From: Salinisphaera sp.
GTDB taxonomy: Bacteria; Pseudomonadota; Gammaproteobacteria; Nevskiales; Salinisphaeraceae
Assembly (NCBI GenBank): GCA_027858915.1
Contig: JAQIBT010000033.1
Location: 1-64,000, forward strand
Reading direction: 5' to 3'
Length of the DNA stretch: 64,000 nt
The number at the start of each line of letters is the position of its first letter. The first letter of the stretch is position 1. The translations under genes and the position numbers were made by a program. Of the stretch, positions 25,779-33,716 are shown in pieces. The notes beneath the pieces were generated by a model. It saw nothing but the letters and a program-made list of their open reading frames with translations. It made no database searches and was not told the DNA's origin.

Positions 25779-25796
25779 AGTGCACAACCGTACACT
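25779..25796 (-). promoter_or_regulatory. DesT/FabR-like operator at the desaturase promoter
   Basis: The 18-bp near-palindrome reads AGTGTACGGTTGTGCACT on the minus strand. It has the layout AGNGNAC-N4-GTNCNCT known for DesT and FabR operators. It lies at the predicted transcription start and 37 bases before the ATG, a good place for repression. Confidence 0.6.
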
Positions 25797-25804
25797 TAAC
25801 AAAA

Positions 25805-25833
25805 AGTATGGAGCACTTGAGAATAGTTTTCAA
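25805..25833 (-). promoter_or_regulatory. Predicted promoter of the desaturase gene
   Basis: On the minus strand TTGAAA (25833-25828) and CATACT (25810-25805) are 17 bases apart. The expected start is near 25798, next to the operator-like site. Confidence 0.5.
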
Positions 25834-25869
25834 GAAATAGTCGTAACCGCCTGTTCAGTTTACGTGCGG

Positions 25870-26736
25870 TCAGCAGGTCGGATGCATGGCATCCCGCTCG
25901 GGTTCGAGGCTGGCGAAGTCAAACAGCGCCGGGTCGGCCATCTGTGACGGTGCGATACGAGTCATCGAGCGGAAGATGCGCTGGGTACGGCCGGGATCGT
26001 CGACTTCCCATGCAACCAGCATCGCCTTGATATTCTGGCGCTGCAGGTTGGCCTGTGAGCCGCACAGATTGCAGGGAATGATCGGAAACTGTTTCAGGCG
26101 TGCGTATTTCTCAAGATCCCGCTCGGCGCAGTAGGCCAGCGGTCGAATCACCACGTTGTCGCCGTCGTCGGATTTCAACTTGGGCGGCATGGCTGCCATA
26201 CGCGAGCCATGAAACATGTTCAGGAACAGGGTCTCAACGATATCGTCGCGATGATGGCCCAGCGCAATTCGATTGAAGCCATTCTCGCGCGCGTAGCGAT
26301 ACAGAATGCCGCGCCGCAGACGCGAGCACAGCCCACACATGGTGCGCCCTTCGGGCACCTTGTCGGTGACGATGGAGTAGGTATCGCGCTCGACGATCTC
26401 GTAATCAACGCCCAGACCCCTTAGATAAGCGGGCAGGATATGCTCGGGAAATCCAGGCTGCTTCTGATCGAGATTCACCGCACGCAGCGTGAAACGGACC
26501 GGCGCCACTTCCTGCAGATAGCTCAGGACGTCCAGTAGCGCATAGCTGTCCTTACCGCCCGACAGGCAGACCATGATGCGGTCGCCGTCGCGGATCATGC
26601 CGTAATCGACGATTGCCTTGCCGGCCAGTCGGCGCAGACGCTTGGTCAGCTTGTTGGCAGCCACCGAACCGGGCGCGAGCCCTTCGGGTGGGCGCGTATC
26701 GAGAACCGGAATATCACTCATATCCGTAGGGCGCAT
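25870..26736 (-). CDS. ttcA: tRNA 2-thiocytidine(32) synthetase
   Basis: The 288-residue PP-loop enzyme adds sulfur to C32 of tRNA. The ATP loop is SGGKDS at 59-64. The CxxC pairs CGLC and CNLC, which hold the [4Fe-4S] cluster, are present. The length is near E. coli TtcA (311). Starts at 26736 or 26721 are both possible and neither has a strong ribosome-binding site; 26736 is used. Confidence 0.95.
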   Translation of the reverse strand: MRPTDMSDIPVLDTRPPEGLAPGSVAANKLTKRLRRLAGKAIVDYGMIRDGDRIMVCLSGGKDSYALLDVLSYLQEVAPVRFTLRAVNLDQKQPGFPEHILPAYLRGLGVDYEIVERDTYSIVTDKVPEGRTMCGLCSRLRRGILYRYARENGFNRIALGHHRDDIVETLFLNMFHGSRMAAMPPKLKSDDGDNVVIRPLAYCAERDLEKYARLKQFPIIPCNLCGSQANLQRQNIKAMLVAWEVDDPGRTQRIFRSMTRIAPSQMADPALFDFASLEPERDAMHPTC

Positions 26737-26814
26737 GGTTTGACAGAACACATCATTGTACCGGTGCGACACATCCGAGGCCCAAACCGACGCGCTGCGA
26801 AGCTTGAAACCAGT

Positions 26815-27705
26815 TCAAACAGACGCCAGCAACTGCTGGATCAGCCGATGACTCTGGCCTGCATAGCCGCCACCGAACAGTCGGGCGTGATTGAGCAGAT
26901 GATAGAGCTGATACAACGGGCGCCGTATCTCACGATACCCCGGTGTGCCTGGCCAGGCGCCCCAGTAGGCCTCAAAGAAATCGGGCGTGAAACCGCCGAA
27001 CAGTTCGGCCAGCGCAATATCGGTCTCGCGATCGCCATAATAGACCGCCGGATCGTAGATGACGGGCCGGCCGGCGTCATCCATGCCGGCGTTGCCGCCC
27101 CATAGATCCCCGTGCAGCAGCGATGCTTCAGGCGTGTGGCCGGCCAGCAGGTCGGGCAGTGCAGCCAGCAGCCGATCGCCGTCGCGAGCCAGCGCCGGAT
27201 GCTCAGGCGCGATCGCATCGAGCATCACCGCCAGGCGATTTTCGCGCCAGAACTCGACCCAGCTGCTGTGACGCGCATTGTGCTGCGCATTCGGGCCGAT
27301 CATGTTGTCGCGGTGCCAGCCGTGCCGAGTGGCGACCACCCCGTGCATGTCGGCGAGTGCTTCGCCCAATCGCCGCATGCAGGCGCGCGAGGGACGTTGC
27401 AGTTGTACGTGCTCGATGACCAGAAACGACCAGGCATCCTCGGCGCCCGACACGACCGGCGCCGGCACGCGCAGCCCTACCGCCTGGCGCAACTCCGTCA
27501 GCCCCGCTGACTCGGCCTCAAACATCGCCAGTCGGTCGGCGCGGTTGATCTTGAGAAAATAACGATGCCCGTTGCCCGACAGCGCATAGGCCTGATTGAT
27601 ATCACCGCCGGCCACGCTGCGACGGGCCTCGGTGATAAACGCCTCGCCGCTGGCCTGCGCAATCGCCACATCGACTGCTTTGATCAGACGGCTGGGCACG
27701 GTCAT
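26815..27705 (-). CDS. Fructosamine/ketosamine-3-kinase
   Basis: The 296-residue kinase phosphorylates sugar adducts on protein lysines so that they fall off, repairing glycation. It has the APH-like fold with GGDINQAYAL near residue 33, catalytic block LLHGDLWGGNAG and YDPAVYYGDRE with the metal-binding aspartate. The length equals E. coli YniA (286). Its start overlaps the end of the exonuclease gene by four bases, so the two form an operon. Confidence 0.94.
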   Translation of the reverse strand: MTVPSRLIKAVDVAIAQASGEAFITEARRSVAGGDINQAYALSGNGHRYFLKINRADRLAMFEAESAGLTELRQAVGLRVPAPVVSGAEDAWSFLVIEHVQLQRPSRACMRRLGEALADMHGVVATRHGWHRDNMIGPNAQHNARHSSWVEFWRENRLAVMLDAIAPEHPALARDGDRLLAALPDLLAGHTPEASLLHGDLWGGNAGMDDAGRPVIYDPAVYYGDRETDIALAELFGGFTPDFFEAYWGAWPGTPGYREIRRPLYQLYHLLNHARLFGGGYAGQSHRLIQQLLASV

Positions 27706-28574
27706 GCAGCGGACGCGTCCAGCCCAAGCCGTGTCCGCAGACGCACGCCGATTCCCTGGGCATCACATAGCGCTTTGAGACGCTTGAAGTCGGGGGCGCG
27801 ACGCGTAATTCGGCATTGATCGGCGGTCAATTCGATGTCCGTGACAATCACCGCCAACCGTCGCGAAAGCCGTGCCTGGCCGGCGTGCCGTGCCAGCTTG
27901 TCGGCCAGTGAGGCGGCGCCGCGCAGCGCCAGCGTGCGCACGGCTTCGATATCGCCCAGCATCGCTTCCAGATCGCTGAAACGTTCGAGCAGCGCCGCAG
28001 CCGTCTTCGCGCCAATGCCCGGCACGCCCGGAATGTTGTCTACGCTATCGCCAACCAGCGCCAGATAATCCGGGATCTGGGTCGGCGTCACACCGAACTT
28101 GTCGCGAATAGCCAGCGCATCAAGACGGATTTCGCGCGCATAGTCCCAGAGAATATCGTGCGCGCCGAGCAGCTGCGCCAGATCCTTGTCCGAGGTCACG
28201 ATCGTCACCGGCTCGGTGGTGCCGGCCGCCAGCGTACCGATCAGATCGTCGGCCTCGAAGCGGGGGCTGGACAGCGTCGTGATGCCCAGTGCCTCTGTGA
28301 GTTCGCGGCAGGCTGCGATCTGTCCCGTCAACGCCTCGGGCGGCAACTCGCGGTTGGACTTGTAGTCGGCATACCATTCGTTGCGGAACGAACTGGTCAA
28401 CGAGTCATCGAACGCGGCCGCGATCTCGCGCTCGCCGCTACCGGCCAGCAGCCCGGTAAGAAAGGTCGCGTAGCCATGCACCGCATTCAGCGGCCGGCCG
28501 TCGTGACCCGTGATACTGGCGGGCAGCGAATGAAAGGCGCGAAAAATATAGACGCTGGCGTCGATCAGCAGCAT
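27702..28574 (-). CDS. xni: 5'-3' exonuclease, flap endonuclease family (Xni/ExoIX type)
   Basis: The 290-residue protein corresponds to the nuclease domain of DNA polymerase I without the polymerase. Metal-binding acidic blocks are EADDLIGTLA, TSDKDLAQLL and DYLALVGDSVDNIPGVPGIG, the last with the helix-hairpin-helix GVPGIGAKTA. It begins MLLIDASVYIFRAFHSLP. E. coli Xni is 251 residues and lacks some metal ligands. Here the ligands look complete, so the enzyme may be active. It shares an operon with the fructosamine kinase. Confidence 0.9.
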   Translation of the reverse strand: MLLIDASVYIFRAFHSLPASITGHDGRPLNAVHGYATFLTGLLAGSGEREIAAAFDDSLTSSFRNEWYADYKSNRELPPEALTGQIAACRELTEALGITTLSSPRFEADDLIGTLAAGTTEPVTIVTSDKDLAQLLGAHDILWDYAREIRLDALAIRDKFGVTPTQIPDYLALVGDSVDNIPGVPGIGAKTAAALLERFSDLEAMLGDIEAVRTLALRGAASLADKLARHAGQARLSRRLAVIVTDIELTADQCRITRRAPDFKRLKALCDAQGIGVRLRTRLGLDASAA

Positions 28575-28614
28575 GACGCTAGTGTACTCGAGCCTTCATT
28601 GAACTGTCCCGCCG

Positions 28615-28627
28615 GGGCCTGTTGCCG
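28615..28627 (+). repeat. Core of dispersed repeat
   Basis: GGGCCTGTTGCCG matches the 13-base core of the family but lacks the TTTCAT end. It lies between the divergent exonuclease and DUF4412-like genes. Confidence 0.5.
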
Positions 28628-28655
28628 ACACAAAACCGATATCGAGGATTCCTGC

Positions 28656-29432
28656 ATGCGTCTCTCATTCTTGCGAACCGCTGTCCTGCTGGTGGCCTGC
28701 GGGCTGACCGGCGTATTCACCGCGGCCCAGGCTGACACTACCTTGACCTACGCCGGGCCCAGCGGGCAGTACATGGTGTACATGACGGGCCAGGCGATTC
28801 GAATCAACGGCGATGACCAGGCATGGCAGCTGTACCGCCGGTCCGACCCGGCGATCATCTCGGTCGATCCGGCAGACCAGTCCTTCACCCGGCTCGACCA
28901 GCGCTCGGCCGTCGCCATCCGCAAGCAAATGAACAGCCTGCGGGCGCGCGTCGAGTCGCGCCTGTCCCAGTTACCACCGGCCCAGCGCGCCGCCGCCCGC
29001 CAAGCCATGTCGGCACGCATTCCGGGACTCGACAGCACCAGCGGGTCGATAGGCCTGGACCGGACCGGCAACCAGGACAAAGTCAACGGCGTGTCATGCG
29101 AAATTGTCCAGATCGTGCGCGGCGGCAAACCGGCAGACCAGATGTGTGTCGCCAGCCGTGAAGCGCTGGATATTTCCAGGTCGAGCTTCGCCACCCTGCA
29201 ATCGATGTTCAAGCTGCTGGAGGGCATGCTCAAGGGCACTGGCCTGGAAGGCATCGGCCTGCCCTACCAGAACCTGTCCGGTATGCCGGTCCGTTTTGTC
29301 GACGGCGTGTCGCAGGAGCGCCGGTCACTGATCTCCGTGTCACACGATAAAATCCCAAAAAGTCGTTTTAGTATTCCTAATAGTTATATAGAACAAAACC
29401 AACGCGTCCGACGCCTCAGTAGCAGCGAATAG
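28656..29432 (+). CDS. Secreted protein, DUF4412-like
   Basis: The 258-residue protein has a signal peptide ending AAQA before DTTLTY. The mature part has a region with VNGVSCEIVQIVRGGK and DQMCVASREAL, with two cysteines that may form a disulfide, and ends with a proline-basic segment (KIPKSRFSIPNSYIEQNQ). This layout recalls DUF4412 periplasmic proteins, which are related to the LolA/LolB fold. The function is unknown. The ATG at 28656 is chosen from the signal peptide. The last 30 codons are AT-richer than the rest. Confidence 0.78.
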   Translation: MRLSFLRTAVLLVACGLTGVFTAAQADTTLTYAGPSGQYMVYMTGQAIRINGDDQAWQLYRRSDPAIISVDPADQSFTRLDQRSAVAIRKQMNSLRARVESRLSQLPPAQRAAARQAMSARIPGLDSTSGSIGLDRTGNQDKVNGVSCEIVQIVRGGKPADQMCVASREALDISRSSFATLQSMFKLLEGMLKGTGLEGIGLPYQNLSGMPVRFVDGVSQERRSLISVSHDKIPKSRFSIPNSYIEQNQRVRRLSSSE

Positions 29433-29477
29433 CGATTAACAGCCGCTGGCGCTGGACTTGGGCGCATGAATTGTTGC

Positions 29478-29483
29478 TAGACT
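29478..29483 (+). promoter_or_regulatory. Extended -10 promoter candidate for the pnt operon
   Basis: TGCTAGACT contains an extended -10 (TG, one base, TAGACT). It lies about 100 bases before the pntAA start in a gene-free region. Confidence 0.4.
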
Positions 29484-29581
29484 AAGGTTCATCCATCCGG
29501 AAGGCGAGCTCGGGGGAGCGTGCGTATTTGCACGTCGACCGCCTGATTCCGGCGTTCATTCTCTTGAGAACAAGGCAAAAC

Positions 29582-30784
29582 ATGAGCGTATCTATCGCAG
29601 TCCCGAAAGAGTCCGCCAGCGGTGAAACGCGGGTAGCCATGGTGCCCAAGATAGCCAGCAAGCTGACCAAACTGAATGTGGCACTGACGATCGAAAAAGA
29701 TGCCGGCGCCGGCAGCCGGATCCCGAACGAAGCGTACGGCGACAATGTCACACTCACCGAAAACGCTGACGATATCTTCGGGGCCGATGTCGTACTGGCT
29801 GTCAATGCGCCCGACGCCGATCGCATCAAGAAAATGAAGAAAGGCTCGGTGCTGATCAGTTTTATCCAAGCACATAACAATCCGGACATTCTCGAGGCGC
29901 TGAAGACCAATCACGTGACGTCTTTTGCGATGGAACTGGTGCCCCGCATCACCCGCGCGCAATCCATGGACGCCCTGTCCTCGCAGGCCTCGGCGGCCGG
30001 CTACAAGGCAGCATTGATGGCTGCCAGCGCGCTGGAACGCTTTCTGCCCATGCTTACCACCGCTGCCGGCACGATTCGGCCTGCCAAGGTGTTGGTGATC
30101 GGCGCCGGCGTTGCCGGTCTGCAGGCGATTGCCACCTCCAAACGGCTTGGCGCCAAGGTGTTTGCCTACGACGTACGCACCGATACCAAGGAACAGGTGG
30201 AATCGCTGGGCGCCAATTTCCTGATGGCCGAGGGCGTCAAGGCCGAGGCTGAGGGCGGCTATGCCCGCGAGCTGACCGACGAAGAAAAGAGCAAGCAGCA
30301 GCAGATGCTGGCCGACAACATGGCCGACGCAGACGCAGTGATCACCACCGCGGCGGTCCCCGGCAAGCCCGCACCCAAGATCATCTCCAAGGCCATGGTG
30401 GAAGCCATGAAACCTGGCTCGGTATTGATCGATCTGGGGGCTTCCGGCGGCGGCAACTGCGAGCTCACCAAGCCCGACGAGATAGTCACCCACGGCTCGG
30501 TCACCATCCATGGCCCGTCGAACGTGCCGGCCCAACTGGCCGAACACGCCAGCGAAATGTATGCCCAGAACGTCCTCAACTTCCTGCAGCTGATTCTGGT
30601 AGAGGAAGAAGGCCCGGACGAGGGCCAGAGCCAGAACGAGAACAAGGCCGCCGACAAGCCAGGCCAGAAACAATACAAGCTCGACATCGACTGGGAAGAC
30701 GAGATTCTGGCCAAGGCCGTGCTGACCCGCGACGGCGAACTGGTCAACGAATCGGTCAAGAAGCTGCTGGAAGCCAACGCCTGA
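29582..30784 (+). CDS. pntAA: NAD(P) transhydrogenase alpha subunit, soluble part
   Basis: The 400-residue dI component binds NAD(H). It starts MSVSIAVPKESASGETRVAM, typical of the family, and has the Rossmann loop VLVIGAGVAGLQA near 170 and the RAQSMDALSSQ loop. The last 60 residues are a charged linker. In E. coli PntA this domain is fused to membrane helices; here the helices are encoded by the next gene, as in Rhodospirillum and many other bacteria. With PntAB and PntB it couples hydride transfer between NADH and NADP+ to proton entry. Confidence 0.95.
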   Translation: MSVSIAVPKESASGETRVAMVPKIASKLTKLNVALTIEKDAGAGSRIPNEAYGDNVTLTENADDIFGADVVLAVNAPDADRIKKMKKGSVLISFIQAHNNPDILEALKTNHVTSFAMELVPRITRAQSMDALSSQASAAGYKAALMAASALERFLPMLTTAAGTIRPAKVLVIGAGVAGLQAIATSKRLGAKVFAYDVRTDTKEQVESLGANFLMAEGVKAEAEGGYARELTDEEKSKQQQMLADNMADADAVITTAAVPGKPAPKIISKAMVEAMKPGSVLIDLGASGGGNCELTKPDEIVTHGSVTIHGPSNVPAQLAEHASEMYAQNVLNFLQLILVEEEGPDEGQSQNENKAADKPGQKQYKLDIDWEDEILAKAVLTRDGELVNESVKKLLEANA

Positions 30785-30833
30785 GGCGTCTCGCGCCACC
30801 GTCGTCAGATTAATCACTCGGGGAGAATCCCAC

Positions 30834-31118
30834 ATGATCACCGGTTTCGTCGCACTTTATATCTTCATGCTCGCTGCCTTCACAGGCTACGAGATCATCG
30901 GCCGTGTACCAGTCATCCTGCACACGCCGCTGATGTCCGGATCGAATTTCGTCCACGGCATCGTACTGGTCGGCGCCATGGTGGCACTGGGCAACGCCGG
31001 CGGTTTCTGGGAGACGCTGATCGGCTTCATCGGCGTGATTCTGGCGGCCGGTAACGTGGTCGGCGGCTACGTCGTGACCGAGCGCATGCTCGAGATGTTC
31101 AAGTCTTCCAAGGACTGA
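30834..31118 (+). CDS. pntAB: NAD(P) transhydrogenase alpha subunit, membrane part
   Basis: The 94-residue protein has three or four membrane helices (MITGFVALYIFMLAAFTGYE, FVHGIVLVGAMVALGNA, LIGFIGVILAAGNVVGGYVV). It is the dII alpha piece of the proton channel. It lies 49 bases after pntAA and 57 before pntB, with the same direction. Confidence 0.94.
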   Translation: MITGFVALYIFMLAAFTGYEIIGRVPVILHTPLMSGSNFVHGIVLVGAMVALGNAGGFWETLIGFIGVILAAGNVVGGYVVTERMLEMFKSSKD

Positions 31119-31175
31119 TCTCCGGCATTCGGGCTTGCTGACAAGCCGATCCGATAACAAGACAAGGTTACCGCT

Positions 31176-32573
31176 ATGAGTTTCTGGGCATTCGTTGTCA
31201 ACGCGAGTTATTTCATCGCTGCTGTGCTGTTCATCTACGGCCTCAAGCGCATGGGCTCGCCCAAGACCGCCAAGAACGGCATCAAGGTGGCAGGCGCCGG
31301 CATGCTGCTGGCTACGATCTTTACCTTCTTCAATCCCGCCATTCACGGCGGCGCGTGGAACTACATCCTGATGATCATCGCGATCGCCATCGGCGGCGGT
31401 GCGGCCTGGGTGTCCGGTAAGAAAGTGCAGATGACCGCCATGCCGCAGATGGTGGCGCTGTACAACGGCATGGGCGGCGGCGCGGCGGCTGCCATCGCCC
31501 TGGTCGAAATGTATTCCCATGAAGCCTTCATGCACGGCAACGCGGTCATCATCATGGCCGTGCTGGGTGCGATGATCGGCGGCGTATCGTTCTCCGGCTC
31601 GCTGATCGCCTGGGCCAAGCTCGAAGGCAAGATGCAGAAGACGCTGCGCCTGCCCGGCCAACAGATCATTAACGGCGTGATCGTGTTGCTGGTCGTGGTG
31701 CTCGGTCTGTGCATCATCGGCTCCAACGTGAGCGCGCCAGTGCTGGTGACTTTCTTCTTCCTGGCCTGCCTGGTGTTCGGCATCCTGTTGACCCTCCCGA
31801 TCGGCGGCGCCGACATGCCGGTGGTTATCTCGATGTACAACGCCTTTACCGGCCTGGCAGTGGCCTTTGAAGGTTATGTGATCGGCAACCCGGCCATGAT
31901 CATCGCCGGCATGGTGGTGGGCGCAGCCGGTTCGCTGCTGACCTGGCTCATGGCCACTGCCATGAACCGCTCGATTGGCAACGTGCTGTTCGCCGGTTTC
32001 GGTGTCGACGAAGGCAGCACCTCGGAAGATCCGGAAGGGGAGATGAAGGCGGTCGAGGCCTTCGATGCAGCAGCTTCGTTTGCCTATGCCGACTCCCTGA
32101 TCGTGGTCCCCGGCTATGGCCTGGCCGTGGCCCAGGCCCAGCACAAGCTCTGGGAATTCGTACAGATGCTGCACAAGGAACACGGTGTCGACGTCAAGTT
32201 CGCGATCCATCCGGTGGCGGGTCGCATGCCCGGACACATGAACGTATTGCTCGCCGAGGCCGGTGTGCCCTACGACATGATCTACGATCTGGACGAGATC
32301 AATCCGGAGTTCCCTAATGCCGATGCAGCACTGGTGATCGGTGCCAATGACGTAGTCAATCCGGCCGCCAAGGAAGACAAGGGCAGCCCGATCTATGGCA
32401 TGCCGATTCTCAACGTCAATGCAGCCCGCGAGGTCTATGTCATCAAGCGCGGCAAGGGTACTGGCTTCTCAGGTGTTCAGAACGCACTGTTCTTTGGCGA
32501 CAACACTCGCATGGTGTTTGGCGATGCCAAGCAGGTCTGCGCTGACCTGAGCAACGGGTTGAAGCAGTTGTAA
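31176..32573 (+). CDS. pntB: NAD(P) transhydrogenase beta subunit
   Basis: The 465-residue protein has eight or nine membrane helices (1-260) and a C-terminal NADP(H)-binding dIII domain with VVPGYGLAVAQAQ, HPVAGRMPGHMNVLLAEA, GANDVVNPAA and IKRGKGTGF. The length equals E. coli PntB (462). It completes the enzyme that makes NADPH from NADH using the proton gradient. A strong terminator follows. Confidence 0.96.
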   Translation: MSFWAFVVNASYFIAAVLFIYGLKRMGSPKTAKNGIKVAGAGMLLATIFTFFNPAIHGGAWNYILMIIAIAIGGGAAWVSGKKVQMTAMPQMVALYNGMGGGAAAAIALVEMYSHEAFMHGNAVIIMAVLGAMIGGVSFSGSLIAWAKLEGKMQKTLRLPGQQIINGVIVLLVVVLGLCIIGSNVSAPVLVTFFFLACLVFGILLTLPIGGADMPVVISMYNAFTGLAVAFEGYVIGNPAMIIAGMVVGAAGSLLTWLMATAMNRSIGNVLFAGFGVDEGSTSEDPEGEMKAVEAFDAAASFAYADSLIVVPGYGLAVAQAQHKLWEFVQMLHKEHGVDVKFAIHPVAGRMPGHMNVLLAEAGVPYDMIYDLDEINPEFPNADAALVIGANDVVNPAAKEDKGSPIYGMPILNVNAAREVYVIKRGKGTGFSGVQNALFFGDNTRMVFGDAKQVCADLSNGLKQL

Positions 32574-32595
32574 GTCGGCTGTACCCGCTTTGAAG

Positions 32596-32619
32596 AAGCC
32601 GCCTGCGGGCGGCTTTTTT
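32596..32619 (+). terminator. Intrinsic terminator of the pnt operon
   Basis: AAGCCGCC pairs with GGCGGCTT across TGCG, and the T-run covers 32614-32619. It starts 22 bases after the pntB stop. Confidence 0.93.
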
Positions 32620-32806
32620 ATCGCGCGAATGTGCTGGGCGGATGGAGCGCCTGCGGCATCAGGATAGCGGCTCCAGATTGCGGCGCCCAGGTGCAACGCG
32701 GCCACCGCAAGATTCGAAGATCGTCGTTATGACGTGCTTCTTGCCTACGCGCTACGATTGGTAATTGCGCCAAGCTCCCAACCAAGGCAACCCGACTTCC
32801 TGACCC

Positions 32807-33394
32807 ATGCACGAACTCGCCCCGATTATAAAAGCCCTATCGAGTCATGAGCCACGGCGCAGCCGCTGGCGGCATCGGCTACCGCGAGCTGCGGTGGCGG
32901 TGCTGCTGCGAGAGACCGCCCAAGGCGCTCAGGTACTGCTGATCGAGCGCGCGCATCGCGACGGGGATCCGTGGTCGGGCAATATGGCATTCCCCGGCGG
33001 CCGGGTAGACGGCTCAGACGAAGACAGCGCATCGTACGCAGCCTGCCGCGAAACCCGCGAGGAGATCGGCATCGAGATTGATCGCGGCGATGGTATCGGC
33101 CGACTATCCGATCAAATCACGCTCGATCATCGGCGACGCGGGCTGATGGTCATCTCGCCCTTTGTCTATCGGTGCCCGGACCACAGCCAGCTCGTCTACA
33201 ACCACGAGATTGCTGATAGTGAGTGGGTCACGCTGGCATGGCTGGCCGAGCATGGCCATCGCCAGCCGCACGAATGGGCGGTGGGCCCGCTCAAGCTGTC
33301 GATGCCCAGTTACGCTCTGTCGCGAAACCGCCGGCTGTGGGGGCTGACTTTGCATATGCTCGATGAACTGCTGAGGATCGCTCGCCGTCGCTGA
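32807..33394 (+). CDS. Nudix hydrolase, CoA pyrophosphatase type
   Basis: The 195-residue enzyme has the Nudix box around 64-86, beginning GGRVDGSDED and ending CRETREEIGIE with the metal-binding REEIG. MAFPGGR and the downstream SPFVY block match the NudL/CoA pyrophosphatase subgroup (E. coli NudL, 192 residues). It probably splits CoA or acyl-CoA into phosphopantetheine and 3',5'-ADP. It stands alone between the pnt operon and the AT-rich region before priA. Confidence 0.9.
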   Translation: MHELAPIIKALSSHEPRRSRWRHRLPRAAVAVLLRETAQGAQVLLIERAHRDGDPWSGNMAFPGGRVDGSDEDSASYAACRETREEIGIEIDRGDGIGRLSDQITLDHRRRGLMVISPFVYRCPDHSQLVYNHEIADSEWVTLAWLAEHGHRQPHEWAVGPLKLSMPSYALSRNRRLWGLTLHMLDELLRIARRR

Positions 33395-33716
33395 AACGAG
33401 TGGGGTTGGCCGGCAGCGCATGTCATGTGACGCAAAACGTCGTATTTCTAGTCCATCGATACGCGTGCTCAGGATCTGAAGCATGGGGAAAAGCCGATTT
33501 TCTACAAATATTTACAGGACATTTCTAAACAAATCCACAGGCCTTTGGCAATAAAAAATCTAACCTGGCTTTCTATTCAGATCAGAAATTATATTCATAG
33601 AATTTTGATTTAATTAGTTATTTATTATTACTTCTGTATATCTCGATTTGGTAGGCACGAGCTATGGGCAAAACGTCCAGAAATAGTCCACGCACTTATC
33701 CACAGACCGTGGACTC
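33395..33716. other. AT-rich intergenic island before priA
   Basis: A 322-bp gap contains a markedly AT-rich core at about 33490-33655, in contrast with the GC-rich surroundings. It has runs such as TTTATTATTA and AATTAGTTATT. A consensus DnaA box (33696-33704) and an imperfect one (AAATCCACA, 33531-33539) flank the core. No coding frame was seen. It may hold the priA promoter, a DnaA-regulated site or a DNA-unwinding-type element. Confidence 0.6.
33685..33715 (+). promoter_or_regulatory. DnaA box inside an inverted repeat
   Basis: TTATCCACA at 33696-33704 is a perfect DnaA box. It is enclosed by AGTCCACG (33685-33692) and CGTGGACT (33708-33715), a perfect 8-bp inverted repeat that ends one base before the priA start codon. 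Confidence 0.6.

Noticed and set aside
29489-32237. Long open frames of 450 and 475 codons on the minus strand opposite the pnt genes
   Set aside because: They are His/Gln/Asp-rich shadow frames with no domain; the plus-strand transhydrogenase genes are clear.
33395-33716. Chromosomal replication origin
   Set aside because: Only one perfect DnaA box is present and dnaA, dnaN and rpmH are absent from the window, so oriC is not supported.
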